64,000 nucleotides of DNA, from the NCBI GenBank assembly GCA_010645155.1, contig CM021314.1:7708217-7772216 (forward strand), given 5' to 3'. The notes under the pieces were generated by a model, which had not been told where the DNA came from, searched no databases, and saw only the letters and a list, made by a program, of their open reading frames with translations. The position numbers and the translations under genes are program-made. Each line of letters opens with the position of its first letter. Within the stretch, counting starts at the first letter, position 1. The stretch is from Tigriopus japonicus (lineage: Eukaryota > Arthropoda > Copepoda > Harpacticoida > Harpacticidae). Shown here one piece after another: positions 46,828-59,799 of this stretch.

Positions 46828-47692
46828 GGTGGATGAAGAGGATTCTAAGATGGATGGATGGATGCACTCAGTTAATCATGGAATCAAACATAGTTGGTCT
46901 AAGACGAAAAAAGGAACAGATGATTCGATGACGACGAACACCATCTCATTACTAGAGATGGATTCGGGAGAAAAAAAAGCTCGAGACTTGATCGAACTGG
47001 AAGCACTAAATAGAACAAGTGAAAAGGCGCCATCTACTACAATTTTCGCGCCAACCAAACCCCTAAAAGCGCCATTTGCTCCATAAAGAGTATTTTTTCG
47101 AACAAACTAGGCCTGTAAAAGGGCAAGATATGGAGATTCTAGCCCCGTTAGATCCTTCACATAACTGATGTGTTTCAAGTTGGCAATGTTGCCCTTTTTA
47201 CTCGGAAATTAGGTCTTTTGCCTTTCGAAAAGTCTGACTATGGTAAGCTTTTTGACGGAAAACCCCAAGTCAGAACCCATATGGCAACATTATATCTAAC
47301 TTGAAATACAGCACTACTCAAGAGTACGGCTTTGAATGAAATTCGAAGGTAGTTTGGAGTCGAAAAGGAATGTTTGGTCCAAAAATGCTTAATTTAGGGT
47401 GAAGAAATGGAAAAAATCGGTGTTCAATTTTTTTGCGCTAGTTCTTAAAGATTTGATCAAGTACTTTTTTAATCAAAAGCTTTTTGTGGCTGGGCTAAAT
47501 TTCGTTAAGGATTGGGGTCTACTTTTTTTGGATTGTTGGTGCTAGAGTTGGAGGGTTGAGCTTCGCCCAGCCAGCAAAGCCAGCCATCACATTATCCAAT
47601 GTTTTTTTCCGATAGGCAATTTCTTTTCCGGTATCAGATTGGTTCCCCGTCTGTGGGTGTGGACTTGCGTCTAAAGTTTCCCTGAGAAAGGT
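46828..47692. other. Upstream flank of DOP1
   Basis: Should contain the DOP1 promoter. The DNA near 46820-47080 is open on the plus strand by chance (116 codons). The part near 47500-47690 probably belongs to the body of the SINE-like element whose head is at 47693-47765. Confidence 0.4.
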
Positions 47693-47765
47693 AGGGGAGG
47701 AGAATCGAACCTGGGACTTCTCTTATTATAGGAAACTGCGCTAACCACGACACCACGTTTCCTCC
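47530..47765 (-). mobile_element. tRNA-derived SINE-like element
   Basis: On the minus strand the head (47693-47765) contains a box A-like GTGGTTAGCGCAG and a box B GGTTCGATTCT, with a terminal GGAGGAAA/TCCTCC pairing, but it does not fold into a complete modern tRNA. It continues into an unrelated body that may run to about 47530. This is the usual make-up of a tRNA-derived SINE. The 3' end of the body is a guess. Confidence 0.55.
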
Positions 47766-47772
47766 CTCACTC

Positions 47773-48297
47773 CAAATCAAATCTGATTATTTCATAACTT
47801 TATTAAAAAGGGATATGACCAACAAAATATAAGCATTTGAAGTGAGTTTTTAAGTTGTAACCGGAAAAACGCGCTCTTTAAGTTAATTCCCTAGAATTAA
47901 TAAATGGTAGGAAAATGTGTCAGAAAAAAATACATTTCAACTTAAAAGGGAGTCACGAGTCTTCAATCACCACAGGAGTAAAAAGTACATTCTTACTTGT
48001 GTTGATTTATGGTGTTCGTTTTCAGCACACCTTGCTTCAGATAAAGCACAGGAGTTGTTTTGGAACCATTTTCTCGCTATTTTAAAAATATGATCGAGCG
48101 TTTTCTCGCTTTTTTTGAGAATACGATCGAGAGGGAAAATTAAAAATGAGAAGACTTACTTCGTTCAAAGAATTTGGGCAAAAGGGATTTAATTTAAAAT
48201 CTGTTTTAGCTCGGAGTTAGTTAAACTTTAATCAATGCTTATGTTTTGTTGGTCATATCCCTTTTTTATAGAGTTATGAAATAATCAGATTTGGATT
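47773..48297. mobile_element. Foldback / MITE-like element with about 70-bp inverted arms
   Basis: The left arm (47773-47845) and the complement of the right arm (48225-48297) share AAATCTGATTATTTCATAAC, then AAAAAGGGATATGACC and AACAAAA(T/C)ATAAGCATT with few mismatches. The interior includes a tandem pair of TTTTCTCGCT...GATCGAG units (48069-48131). No ORF. It lies directly beside the SINE-like head. Confidence 0.7.
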
Positions 48298-50390
48298 TAG
48301 TTTGACAATCTTCGAGTGCTAGAACTTGGATGTTATTTTTTCCCTTGAAAAAGTGTACCGAACTCTACTTTTTAGTTTCGACTCATCACTATGTTGAACA
48401 ATCTCAAATCAATCTCAAGACCTTAAAGGTGACCGCAAAGGAATCTGAGAGATGGAGTCATTGCGTTTCGATTGGGCCAGGATAGAAAGTTTGTTGGGCC
48501 AAGCTTTGATTAAATACAAAAAACTGACGGGCCTCTAACATTATCCAAAGAAATTCGGCCAGAACAAAATAATATTTCACGATTTTTTCAGTTTTTCCAA
48601 CATTCCGCGTGCAGTAAAGAATTCAATTGAAAAAATACCTTAAATTCGGCTATTATGCGCCAAGATATTTGCTCCGAATTTTTCTGTTGGAAATACCTCC
48701 TTTCGGTTCACCGCTTTGCAAATTCACAATACCTGTGAAATTTGCCAAATTTAATTGATGGTCACGCTGACGACAAGGAAACTTCAAACGTCAAAAGTAG
48801 AGGGCTAAATGGAGAGAAGAGACACTCCCACTCAGCCGCTTGCGTTGTAAATTGCTTTGGCTTTGGTAACCTGGAGTTGGGCAGAGCACCTCAAAGTGCT
48901 CTAAAAAGAAGAGTGTCTCGACTGCCCAGGCAGAAATTTGTCAATTTTTGAGCTGATATTGTAGACAAACGGGTCACAAAAATAACTTCTTTTACCATTA
49001 GTATCCAAGCCCATTGTCATCCCAACAACCAAAGTACACTAAAACATGAAATACGTTGGTCAAACTCGAATTTGAGAACATCAGAAAGGTTATGATTAAG
49101 AGGTTGTGTTATCCTGAGATTGTTCCTTGCGTAGTTAAACACTCGGACTTCGTAACATAGATATGTATAGATATAACATTTTCATTTTTGTGGGACAATA
49201 AGTGGAAAATGGTTTTGTTAATGCGCCCAAAGTTTCCAAGGAATATTGATGTATTAATTATGGTTGATTTGAGCAGAACCATGTCCTATTTTCTGTCTTA
49301 CTAGTAAAATAAGATTTGTCTCATGTAAATTTGTAGTTTTGAATTTGTTGCCCTCAAATCTTGACAGGGAATAAAAAAGAGGCGAAATCATTTAAGACAG
49401 GGCAAGACATATTGCAAATATTTGAGTGTTAGGCCCCAGAAAATATTTTTATTTTGCTGTGGAGCAGAAATCCCAGACCTTTAATAATGTAGGGTCAGGT
49501 TATGGTTATCTTCAGCTAGCCTTACCCTCAAAACGTCTGAGCCTTCTTCTGCACAGCAAAAAAGATAATTTTCCGGAGCCTACTGATCATGATCTGTCTT
49601 TTCTTCAAAGACTGGATTGTCCCAACCTTGGGAGTGTGTCCAATTTGACTATGACCAGAGACAACTTTGTTCTCAGTGACAAGACTTGAAGGAAGAGAGC
49701 TTGTTGATGTTAATCTGTTCCATGCAAAGACTCTTGAGCAAGGAAGCGACACAACATTTTTGGTCCTACCAAGTTAGGCCATTGTTTGCAAGTCTACAGA
49801 TCACCCAAGACCTTAATTTTCCCTTTTACCCATTCCAAAAGCATAAAATGCATTCATATGATGCCATTTGGTGTTCAAAAATCTATTTGAGCTTTGATTT
49901 GTTGTGTTTTAGGCAAAAAAGTCATGCACAAGTTTAGTTATGCAAGAATAGAGGTTGAACAAAATAACACTTTCTTCCAAGTTTTGCCATTTTTATGATA
50001 TGGAATAGAAAATATATATTTCAAACTCTATTTGACTGAATATGAATTAAGGATAGTACCTAAGTAGCTTACAACTATTGTTATTAATAAATACATAAGT
50101 CAATGGGTAAAAGAGACCTAAAATGCTAAAATGGGAAGTTTTGATGGCTGCTTGGATATTTTGTGTTTGTTTAACTCATTGGACACTCATGAATTCATGA
50201 ATTAGGTGCCTGAGGAATATTTAATAATCTTTATTGCGTGTTTCAATACACATTGGATACTTTTACAGCGTCAATGACACATAATTTCACAGATTTCGAA
50301 CAATTGAATGTATGCATAGGGGGCCCATTTTGGGTTCAAGTTGCGCCGTTCGAGGCGATTATCCACAGGACTCAAATTTGGAGATGTGGG
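48298..50390. other. Gene-free stretch
   Basis: AT-rich with only short ORFs (largest about 87 codons). No gene, RNA or element ends recognised. Confidence 0.5.
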
Positions 50391-50469
50391 GGGGAAGCCC
50401 TGGGATCGACCCATGAACCCAAGCATGGCTTGGTCGTACGTTAAGCAACTGCGCTATACCATCTTCCCC
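50391..50469 (-). mobile_element. tRNA-like sequence (tRNA pseudogene or SINE head)
   Basis: On the minus strand GGGGAAG at the start pairs perfectly with CTTCCCC at the end, as an acceptor stem. Between them are a box A-like TGGTATAGCGCAG, a CCAAG/CTTGG stem and a box B-like GGGTCGATCCC. The T loop is too short and the D arm irregular for a functional tRNA, so it is a degenerate tRNA or the head of a SINE that continues to the left. Confidence 0.55.
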
Positions 50470-51082
50470 TAATATTTAAAATGGCAGAAACCCTTGATCC
50501 ATGGATAATGATTTGTCTTGGGGATGAACCTACCCGGAACTTTCAGATTATACTTTTAAATAACACTTGAAGAGAAACTTGTTGTTCTTGTTGTGTTGTT
50601 AAGTAGCAATAGTTTGTCATTGCTCTTCTATTCTTTCTGAGCCACAAGCATTTAGCCCGCTAGTCAAAAGTAGTTTTAATTAAAGGCTTTACATACAAAG
50701 AAACGCAAAGGTCTGGATTCCAAGGTCTTCTCTGATTAGAGGGTTTCTTGGGTCCCATGTTCTGATTGGTCAATGAAAAACTTGCACCAGCATGACTAGA
50801 TGTGGCATATCTTGAAATCTTTTTTCCCAGGAAAATTGTGATTAAATGGCTTTCAATCCAATAGATACATGTTTCAGATACAAAGTGGCACATTGCTATG
50901 TATAGAAATATCAACATTCTGTGGCATGTTTTTCTTTTCCTCAAGCATGGTCCAGAAACACAAATTTGAAAATTGCACGTGAGGCGCAACCCTTCCCTTA
51001 CATCTACAAGTGAAGTGGGCTGGCTCCACTGGCTTCTCCTACAAGCTGCATCTAGTCTTCACTCTATAGTGACTACAGTCTA

Positions 51083-51690
51083 TATCTTCACTCGCAAATG
51101 AAGAAAGTCGGCAAATAATGGTTTTAAAGTTATAAATATGAAAAGTTATCATGTTCTATGAAAGTTAAGTAGAGTAATTTTGACGGAGTGTCTCAGTTAT
51201 GCTAATGTTGTATCTTTTGTGTTCTGAACTCTCTTTAATCGAGTTCCAGTCTTGTTTTGATGAAACTAACGGACCTAAATGTACTCTACTGCTACGACTG
51301 CTCAAATTTAGTCAAACTTGAAAAGAGTAAAATCGGAGAATCCAAGGCAAACGGAATTAGTTGAGGTGCTGAACCGTCACAAGTCGGCGGAAAGGGCTGA
51401 AGTAAATCCGTAAGGGTTGGATTTGTTGGTCCCTCAGAGGAGAATTTAAGACACAAGTGGAATGATGGGTAGCAGTTGTAGCAGTACAGTACATTTAGGT
51501 CCATTAGTTTTATCAAAACAAGACTGGAACTTTATCAAAGAGAGTTCAGAACACAAAAGATACAACATTAGGTCAACTGAGACACTCCATCAAAATTACT
51601 TTACTTAACTTTCATAGAACACGATAACTTTTCATATTTATAACTTTAAAACCATTATTTGCAGACTTTCTTCATTTGCAAGTGAAGAAA
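51083..51690. mobile_element. Foldback element with about 220-bp inverted arms
   Basis: The left arm (about 51083-51302) and right arm (about 51468-51690) are reverse complements with occasional mismatches. Shared words include CAAATGAAGAAAGTC, TAATGGTTTTAAAGTTATAA, CATAGAACA/TGTTCTATG, TGTATCTTTTGTGTTCTGAA and CCTAAATGTACT. A 165-bp unique spacer lies between. No coding frame and no clear target-site duplication were found. A transcript through it would form a hairpin of over 200 bp. Confidence 0.8.
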
Positions 51691-52500
51691 TAGAAAACTT
51701 CGGAAGCGTGCGCAATGTTTGTGGAAAATCACGCAACCTTGCTGGCATGAAATCCTGCTGTGAATTGACGTTCACGATTCAAAACGTGGTGTGTACACAC
51801 AAGAAAGAGACCCGGTCTATGTAGTAACTTCTTTCGCTTTTTATGCAAGTTTTATCAGTATTTGGTGTTTCCTTTTCGTTTCATTCTAGAGCCATTTATT
51901 CTAACTTCAAATGCTGTGTACTTGTAATGCACCAAAATTGCATTGGTTTGTCACAACGGTGTTTAAAAGTCCACTAGTCTGAAACCTTCCCCAACTCCTT
52001 TTTTAAGGTCTGAAATTGGTCGCTCTGATTTGGTTGACGGCCCCACTTGCCTTCTCCTTTTCCCTTTTTTCTCCTTCCTCATATGTAGAGGGTGACTAAT
52101 TTTGAAACTGAAGATGACGTTTTAAACGTGTAATAACTTCAAAACGAGGCAAAAATCTTGATGTCCTTAAAATTTAAGACTGTTTTTTGAAACAATAAGT
52201 AACAATTTGCTGTTAACTGCTGCCAATTACAAATCACAGAGGATGTACCAGAGGCATTCAAACTTAGCAGAGTGAAGAGCGTATTTTCGGAATTTCTCTT
52301 TTTTACACCACAGGTCATGCCATAAATGCCGCTTGAGGTCGCTTTTTTCGATTGAATCGTGAACGTCGATACCGTCCATAGCTGCTCTGCCAGGGTTTTT
52401 ATAGCCCCTGAGTGTCTTCCGATCTGGGAGATGAGTCATACCGTCATAGATATGGGCAAACAAAATATTGACAGGAAGAGCACAGATTATCTGAATTAAA
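51691..52500. other. Gene-free stretch
   Basis: No supported gene. A 30-bp segment near 52410-52445 (CTTCCGATCTGGGAG) recurs inverted near 52712-52742. Confidence 0.45.
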
Positions 52501-52502
52501 CT

Positions 52503-52547
52503 TAACCTAACCTAACCTAACTAAGCCTAACCTTACCTAAACATTCC
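52503..52547. repeat. Short CCTAA (telomere-type) array
   Basis: TTAACCTAACCTAACCTAAC followed by degenerate CTAAG/CCTAA/CCTTA words. The unit CCTAA is the complement of the arthropod telomere repeat TTAGG. With about three perfect units it is an interstitial remnant at best. Confidence 0.6.
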
Positions 52548-52874
52548 TAAAAATACAGAAAAACAACCAGCATTTACTGAAAAACGTTTGAAACAAAAAA
52601 CCCTCATAGAGGCGCGAAACCCCAGTTCACAAATCGGGAAGCGTAAATGAGCTATCACAAAATGTTGTCAGATAGAGGGGTATTTGCGGTTTATCTAGTG
52701 CTGCAAATGAGTCGCCTCCCAGATCGGAAGATAGTCAGGGCCGATACAGTGTCTTTTATTATTTATTGTCTTTACGTTTTTAAATGGATCCGGCAGAATA
52801 TCAGGCCATATTCGAGGACGCCCTCCGACCTCTCCATGATCGAATAGGGGGCGAGTGTTCTCCTTTTATTTAGT

Positions 52875-53189
52875 TTGATCAAAATTGTGATGTGTTGTTT
52901 TTCTTCAGGAATTGAGCAACGCCTCACTGGAATTGAGAACCGCCTCATTGGAATTGAGAACCGCCTCACTTTGTTGGAGGGTCCTCCACCGGGTGGCTCT
53001 CTTCCTCCTCCTCCTCCTCCTCCGCCTCGTTTTAAATGCCAGTATTGTGGAAGATGGTATAAAAATCTTCAAAAACATCAAATTAGGGAAAGTAAATGCA
53101 CAAAGCGGAGGTTGAATTGTACCGTACAGCCAAATATCTTGTGCAATCGAATAAGATACCGCACACATTGGAGAAATGAAGAGCTGTGA
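52875..53189 (+). CDS. Short ORF with octapeptide repeats, polyproline and a zinc-finger-like motif
   Basis: A 104-residue frame. A 24-bp unit is repeated almost three times (52913-52970) and encodes GIEQRLTG, GIENRLIG-type octapeptides, likely a short coiled coil. A GGSLPPPPPPPP stretch follows, then CQYCGRWYKNLQKHQIRESKC, where C-x2-C and H-x6-C resemble a C2HC zinc finger. An in-frame-unrelated start (ATGGATCCGGCAGAATATC, 52784) lies upstream, but I could not join the two by valid splicing. It may be a fragment of a transposon-encoded protein or of a small gene. Function unknown. Confidence 0.3.
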   Translation: MIKIVMCCFSSGIEQRLTGIENRLIGIENRLTLLEGPPPGGSLPPPPPPPPRFKCQYCGRWYKNLQKHQIRESKCTKRRLNCTVQPNILCNRIRYRTHWRNEEL

Positions 53190-54232
53190 CTTATTTGGAC
53201 AATAAGTACGAAACTGACGAAATATACACAAGATATTGACTTGCTTTTATCTCTTTAGATTTGCAATAGGCAAAGAGTGGTCAATTTCATTCATTCACTA
53301 GCTTTTAAAGGCTTATTAAGTGACTTGTGAAAATAAATTGTGTTCATATTTCCCAATTTCTAGCAATTGAAAAGTTAAATATACAAGGGACTGAGAACCC
53401 AATCAAAATCTAAAAGCTTTTTAAAGGAAAATAAAATAAAACAAGGGATCCCCCTTGTGAAAAATAGAAATGCTCTGGAACGCATGTATTAATACTACTG
53501 TCAAAGGTAAAAGTCGACCGAAAACTTGGAAAGTGTAACTATTTTCCATCGATCGTGTTTTTCCTTACTGTCTACGAGCCTTTTCTTGCATTCAAAACCA
53601 AAGCTCAAAATCTGTAACAGAATTATTGGAGTATTTTTTTCCAGGTGGATCTCACTTTTCCTCATTGCAGGGTGACCACTTGCACAACAAAATATCGCAG
53701 TAAAGCCAAAAACGTTCATGGCGATTGCTCATCAAGCTTAAAAGAATCAATGTGATAGCTTTTTATACCGAAGGTGAAAGGCGTTAAACTAATCATTTTA
53801 AATGATTACATCATTCATCATTTTACATCAAAACGGCAACTGGAAAAAAATGCCACTTGTGTCGAAAATATGGGCCATTCCTCCTCTATTTACAATTAGG
53901 GATTAAAACATGCGTTAGGAATCGAACTTTTCATAAGCAATCCTGCAGAATATGCATAAGTGACCCACTTTTTCATGTCTAAAATCGTCAAGTCTATTAT
54001 CCCTATTTTAAAATGAGTCACACTGGATTCCAGCCTCGCCTAGAAATAATGTCAACCTGAGTGCCGTCAAATTATCGAGATAGATGCCATTTGTGAAAGA
54101 TAACTGGCATTTCACATTTAAAGACGTTTCAGCACGCTTTGATTGTTTGAAACAAAATGCGTGAACTGTACGAAAAAACAAAGAAAAATATCGTTTTCAG
54201 CTGACCGTCACTCTCAAAATATCGGTTGCTTC
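53190..54232. other. Gene-free stretch
   Basis: AT-rich DNA left of the tandem hAT-type elements. No supported gene or repeat. Confidence 0.5.
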
Positions 54233-54240
54233 GTCAGACC

Positions 54241-55325
54241 TAGAGCTCTATATTAGAAAGAGTACAATCATATCCAATGCCATCTAGTTGATTGGGCTCG
54301 CACCTGCTCGCCGTTCCCAAAAGGATGCACAAGTACCCTCCAAAAACAAAATCTTCCAAAATATGAGACCAAGATAGCAGCTTCTGACAAACTGAAGGGC
54401 CTAGAACCTTAATGAAGGGGTCCAAAATGAGCTATTAGTGTGTTTCAAATGATTCAAAGCTGAATTGCCAGTAAAATTAGGTTTAAAATCTAAAAGACCG
54501 AGAGAAAAATGAATATCTCACCCCTCATTGTGATCAATGCTTTTTTCAGAGAAAACGTTTGCAATCAGGGCTCCTACCATAAAAAATGTGTCAAAAAGAA
54601 TAGTGATAGAGAGGAGCATGGTGAGTTTTCCTTTCTTTTCCTTTCAACCCTGAAATGTTGAGTCAAGTCCTTCAAGTTCTTGTTTGCTCACTGGGCTCAG
54701 CGTGGAGAGTGAGAGAGCGAGAAAGAGAGAGAGAGCTGGCCCAGCCCAGCAATCCTTGCAGTTCCCTTCTTAACAAGTGCCTGTGGGCGAGCTGGGAAAG
54801 CCATCTGAAGGTAGTAAGCATTTGACTGGACTCCCCTGCTGGCCACCACTACCTACTCCTGTGATCTTGCATATCAAGGGATAGATAGGTGGGCAAGTTT
54901 AATTGCAGTCAGGGTTGAAGTCAAGAGCAGAAGAAAATTCCCTGCACTCTTTCTCAGCAATGACCATGACAGCAAAGCAGCCCTGGGATTTCATTTCCAA
55001 TCACATTGTTGCCATGGCCACTTGCGTCAATATGTCCAAGGGGATAGATTTTCATTCTCTTACTGTCATTTAAAGCTTTAAACTTTATTTTAGAGGTAAT
55101 GTAGCCCTGACTCATTTGAAACACACTAATAGTTCATTTTGGACCCCTTTATTAAGGTTCTAGGCCCTTTAGTTTCTCAAAAGTTGCTATCTTGGTCTCA
55201 TAATTTGGAAAATTTGTTCAGCTTAGAGGGTTCTCGTGCTTCCTTTTGGGAACGGCGAGAAGTTGCAAGCAGAATGAACTAGATGGCGTTGGATATGATT
55301 GTACTCTTTCTAATATAGAGCTCTA
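54241..55325. mobile_element. hAT-type non-autonomous element A with about 200-bp inverted arms
   Basis: Ends are TAGAGCTCTATATTAGAAAG and its complement; TAGAG fits the hAT end rule YARNG. An identical 8-bp target-site duplication GTCAGACC flanks it (54233-54240 and 55326-55333). The arms (about 54241-54460 and 55110-55325) are imperfect inverted copies sharing AGTACAATCATATCCAA, CCATCTAG, AAGATAGCA-type words and TTTGAAACACACTAAT. The 650-bp interior includes a GA-rich run (54709-54735) and no transposase frame. The right duplication directly touches the left end of element B. Confidence 0.85.
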
Positions 55326-55333
55326 GTCAGACC

Positions 55334-56807
55334 TAGAGGGCTGATATAACAGAAAAATGACACTCCGAAAATATTCATGAGTCACTGAAGGTGTAGTTCC
55401 ACCACACGTTTTATATCGCAGTTTGAGACCAACTGCAACATCACAGATGTACAATCTCGCAACCTAACCTCTTGCCAAGACCTGTTTACCTGCCAATGGG
55501 AAATTGTAATTGTGACTGCAAGTGGGACAATGTAATGGTAGTTTTTTTTCTTTTCTCTTGCTGGAGCCACCTTCCCAACTTTGATGTGCCCATCTTAGCC
55601 TGAAAGAAGTGAGAGTGCTTCAGTAAAAACGTGTCAAATCAGGCTTGTGGGAGGCCCATTGCCAAAATGACATGCAGAATTGACTAGGGTAGAGACAAAT
55701 GTAAGTCATCAAACAGTCACTCTCAAAATTGGTTTACAAAATGTTCAGCATTTTACAGTCAGAGTGAAAGCATTCCTTTTTCTTATTCCTCACAAGACAG
55801 CCTCATCTGACTTGTCTGCCTTTAACAATGAAAGCAAGCAGCTTGAAAATTCGCCGCCAGGATAGAGGTGGGCAGACTGGCAGATGGGCAAAGGAATCCT
55901 TGGCAAAACAGACTTGATTGTGATGAAATACAGATTGGGTAATTGAAGTGTGGCTTTGTTGTGTCTTTTCATGGAGCAAGAGCGTCGACAAGTGTGATGA
56001 CCAACTGGCACTGTGCATGCACTTGCAAAGAGACAAAACTTGGCATAATTCAAGAAATTGTGCAAAATATGTTGCATTGACTTGTTCTAGCAATGTAATG
56101 ATAGTTTAGCTACATCAAATAGGAAATTATGTTACAAGTTTGGCACATTTGCTTGAGAAATGATGAAGTTTGTCTCTTTTCAAGTGCATGCACAGTGCGA
56201 GCTAGCTGTGGCAGATGTCAATGCTCTCACTCCATGAAAATGCACAACAAAGCCACACTGTAATTGCCCTGTAGAAGAATATCATTTGGATTGTAAAATG
56301 CTTAGCATTTTATCAATCAATTTCAAGTGTGATTGTTTTATGACTTACATATGTCTCTAGCCTAGTCAAGTCTGCACTCATTTTGGCAATGGGCCTCCCA
56401 CCAGTATAATTTGACACGTTTTTACTGAAGCACTCTCACTTCTTCCAGGCTAAGACAGGCACATCAAAGTTGGGAAAGTGGCTCCAGCAAGAGAAAAGAA
56501 AAAGATTATTATTACACTGACCCATTTTGTCTTGATCTGCAATATAAAACGTGTTGTGCTACTGCACCTTAAGCCTACACTGTGAGTGCAATGGGATTTG
56601 ACATTGGGCACACTTACTTACATGATTGAAAACAAGAACTTGCGTTTTCAGTGAGTCACTGGGAAAATTTGTTTTGCAAGAACAAGAGCAATAGATAGCA
56701 AATCTAGTCACTTGACAGTTGACACCCTTGTTGCCAAACAGATGAAGTGCGTTCAAAACAAATCTCCTCTGGCTGAAATGGCGTGACATGTCTCTGTTAG
56801 CCCTCTA
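55334..56807. mobile_element. hAT-type non-autonomous element B, a 1.47-kb imperfect palindrome
   Basis: Left end TAGAGGGCTGATATAACAGA and right end, read inward, TAGAGGGCTAACAGAGACAT. The flanks GTCAGACC and GTCCAGCC (56808-56815) may be a decayed 8-bp duplication. Nearly the whole element folds back on itself around about 56100: ACACGTTTTATAT...GCAG (55405 against 56553), TTTTCTTTTCTCTTGCTGGAGCCAC (55545 against 56495), CAGTAAAAACGTGTCAAAT, AAATGCT-AGCATTTTA and GTGTGGCTTTGTTGTG (55948 against 56258) all pair. The right arm has about 180 extra bases near its outer end. No transposase frame. Confidence 0.8.
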
Positions 56808-56896
56808 GTCCAGCCTAGTTTTTCCTTTCGTCTGGCTTTCCACGCTCCTTTCCATTCGGCAACCCTGTCATAGTGCATATTATCATTTATCCGTGA

Positions 56897-59051
<2,155 letters not shown>

Positions 59052-59172
59052 ATTGCTAGTTACAACTGAATGCTTGAATGACTTCTTTGAGTTTAATGTA
59101 TTTTGGACTTCTCTGCCATGGACTAGAATAGCAACCCTTCCTTGTCTTTGTTCCCAAAATTTGGATGTTATA

Positions 59173-59178
59173 AATAAA
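59173..59178 (+). terminator. Poly(A) signal of ABI
   Basis: AATAAA, 121 bases after the stop codon. Confidence 0.7.
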
Positions 59179-59799
59179 GGACAAAGTAATAATCGTTGAA
59201 TTGAACATATATTTGAAGATGGTTTCAAGTTTTCACAACTATCAAAAGCAACACGATAGAGGATTTGGAAACGAACTGAATGAATCTCGGTCCCTGAAAC
59301 TATGTTGGCTTCACTTTTACTTTAAGTGGGAATTCATCGTAACATGAGAGTGAATGGTAACTTTCATATAAAAAAAGATGAGCGGAAAGTCATTGAGCTT
59401 TGACACGTTTCTGTGCTGTCAATGAAGACATCCGGAAGCGTTTCTAGCAACTAAAAGCGACTTTGGAGTTTGTTTGAGTCCAAAAAACAAATGTGCTAAA
59501 ATGTTCCTATCTCAAGTCAAAGCTGTCGGTATCGAGTCTGTAGAGAATTCATGACTTGTACTACAACAAACGATTCAAGGTGAAATTTGGGCGAAATAGA
59601 AAAGCTAAGATTTCAGTGTTTGCCCTGCTTTAAGGTAGAAGAAAATGCAAAAAAAAAGTCTCCTTTTTTTCTTTTCTTTTATGCCAGAGTTTCACCTACA
59701 ACCTTGATTACTACAAAGCCAAAACAAAAGGAAGAAATAGTTGAAATAGTGGACAATTGGCATGTCTGCGGACGTAAACAGTGGTTGAGATCTCATAAG
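59179..59799. other. Intergenic stretch between ABI and the TULP4-like gene
   Basis: The genes converge here. Only short ORFs. No AATAAA on the minus strand was spotted close to the TULP4-like stop. Confidence 0.5.

Noticed and set aside
46736..47086. 116-codon plus-strand ORF at the DOP1 5' end
   Set aside because: Starts antisense to DOP1 exons 1-2 and has no motif; likely chance in the promoter region.
52415..52742. CTTCCGATCT / AGATCGGAAGA words resembling a sequencing adapter
   Set aside because: The match is only about 11 bases, occurs twice as an inverted repeat with matching flanks (GGGAG, TGACT) and sits within normal sequence, so it looks like a genuine repeat and not adapter contamination.
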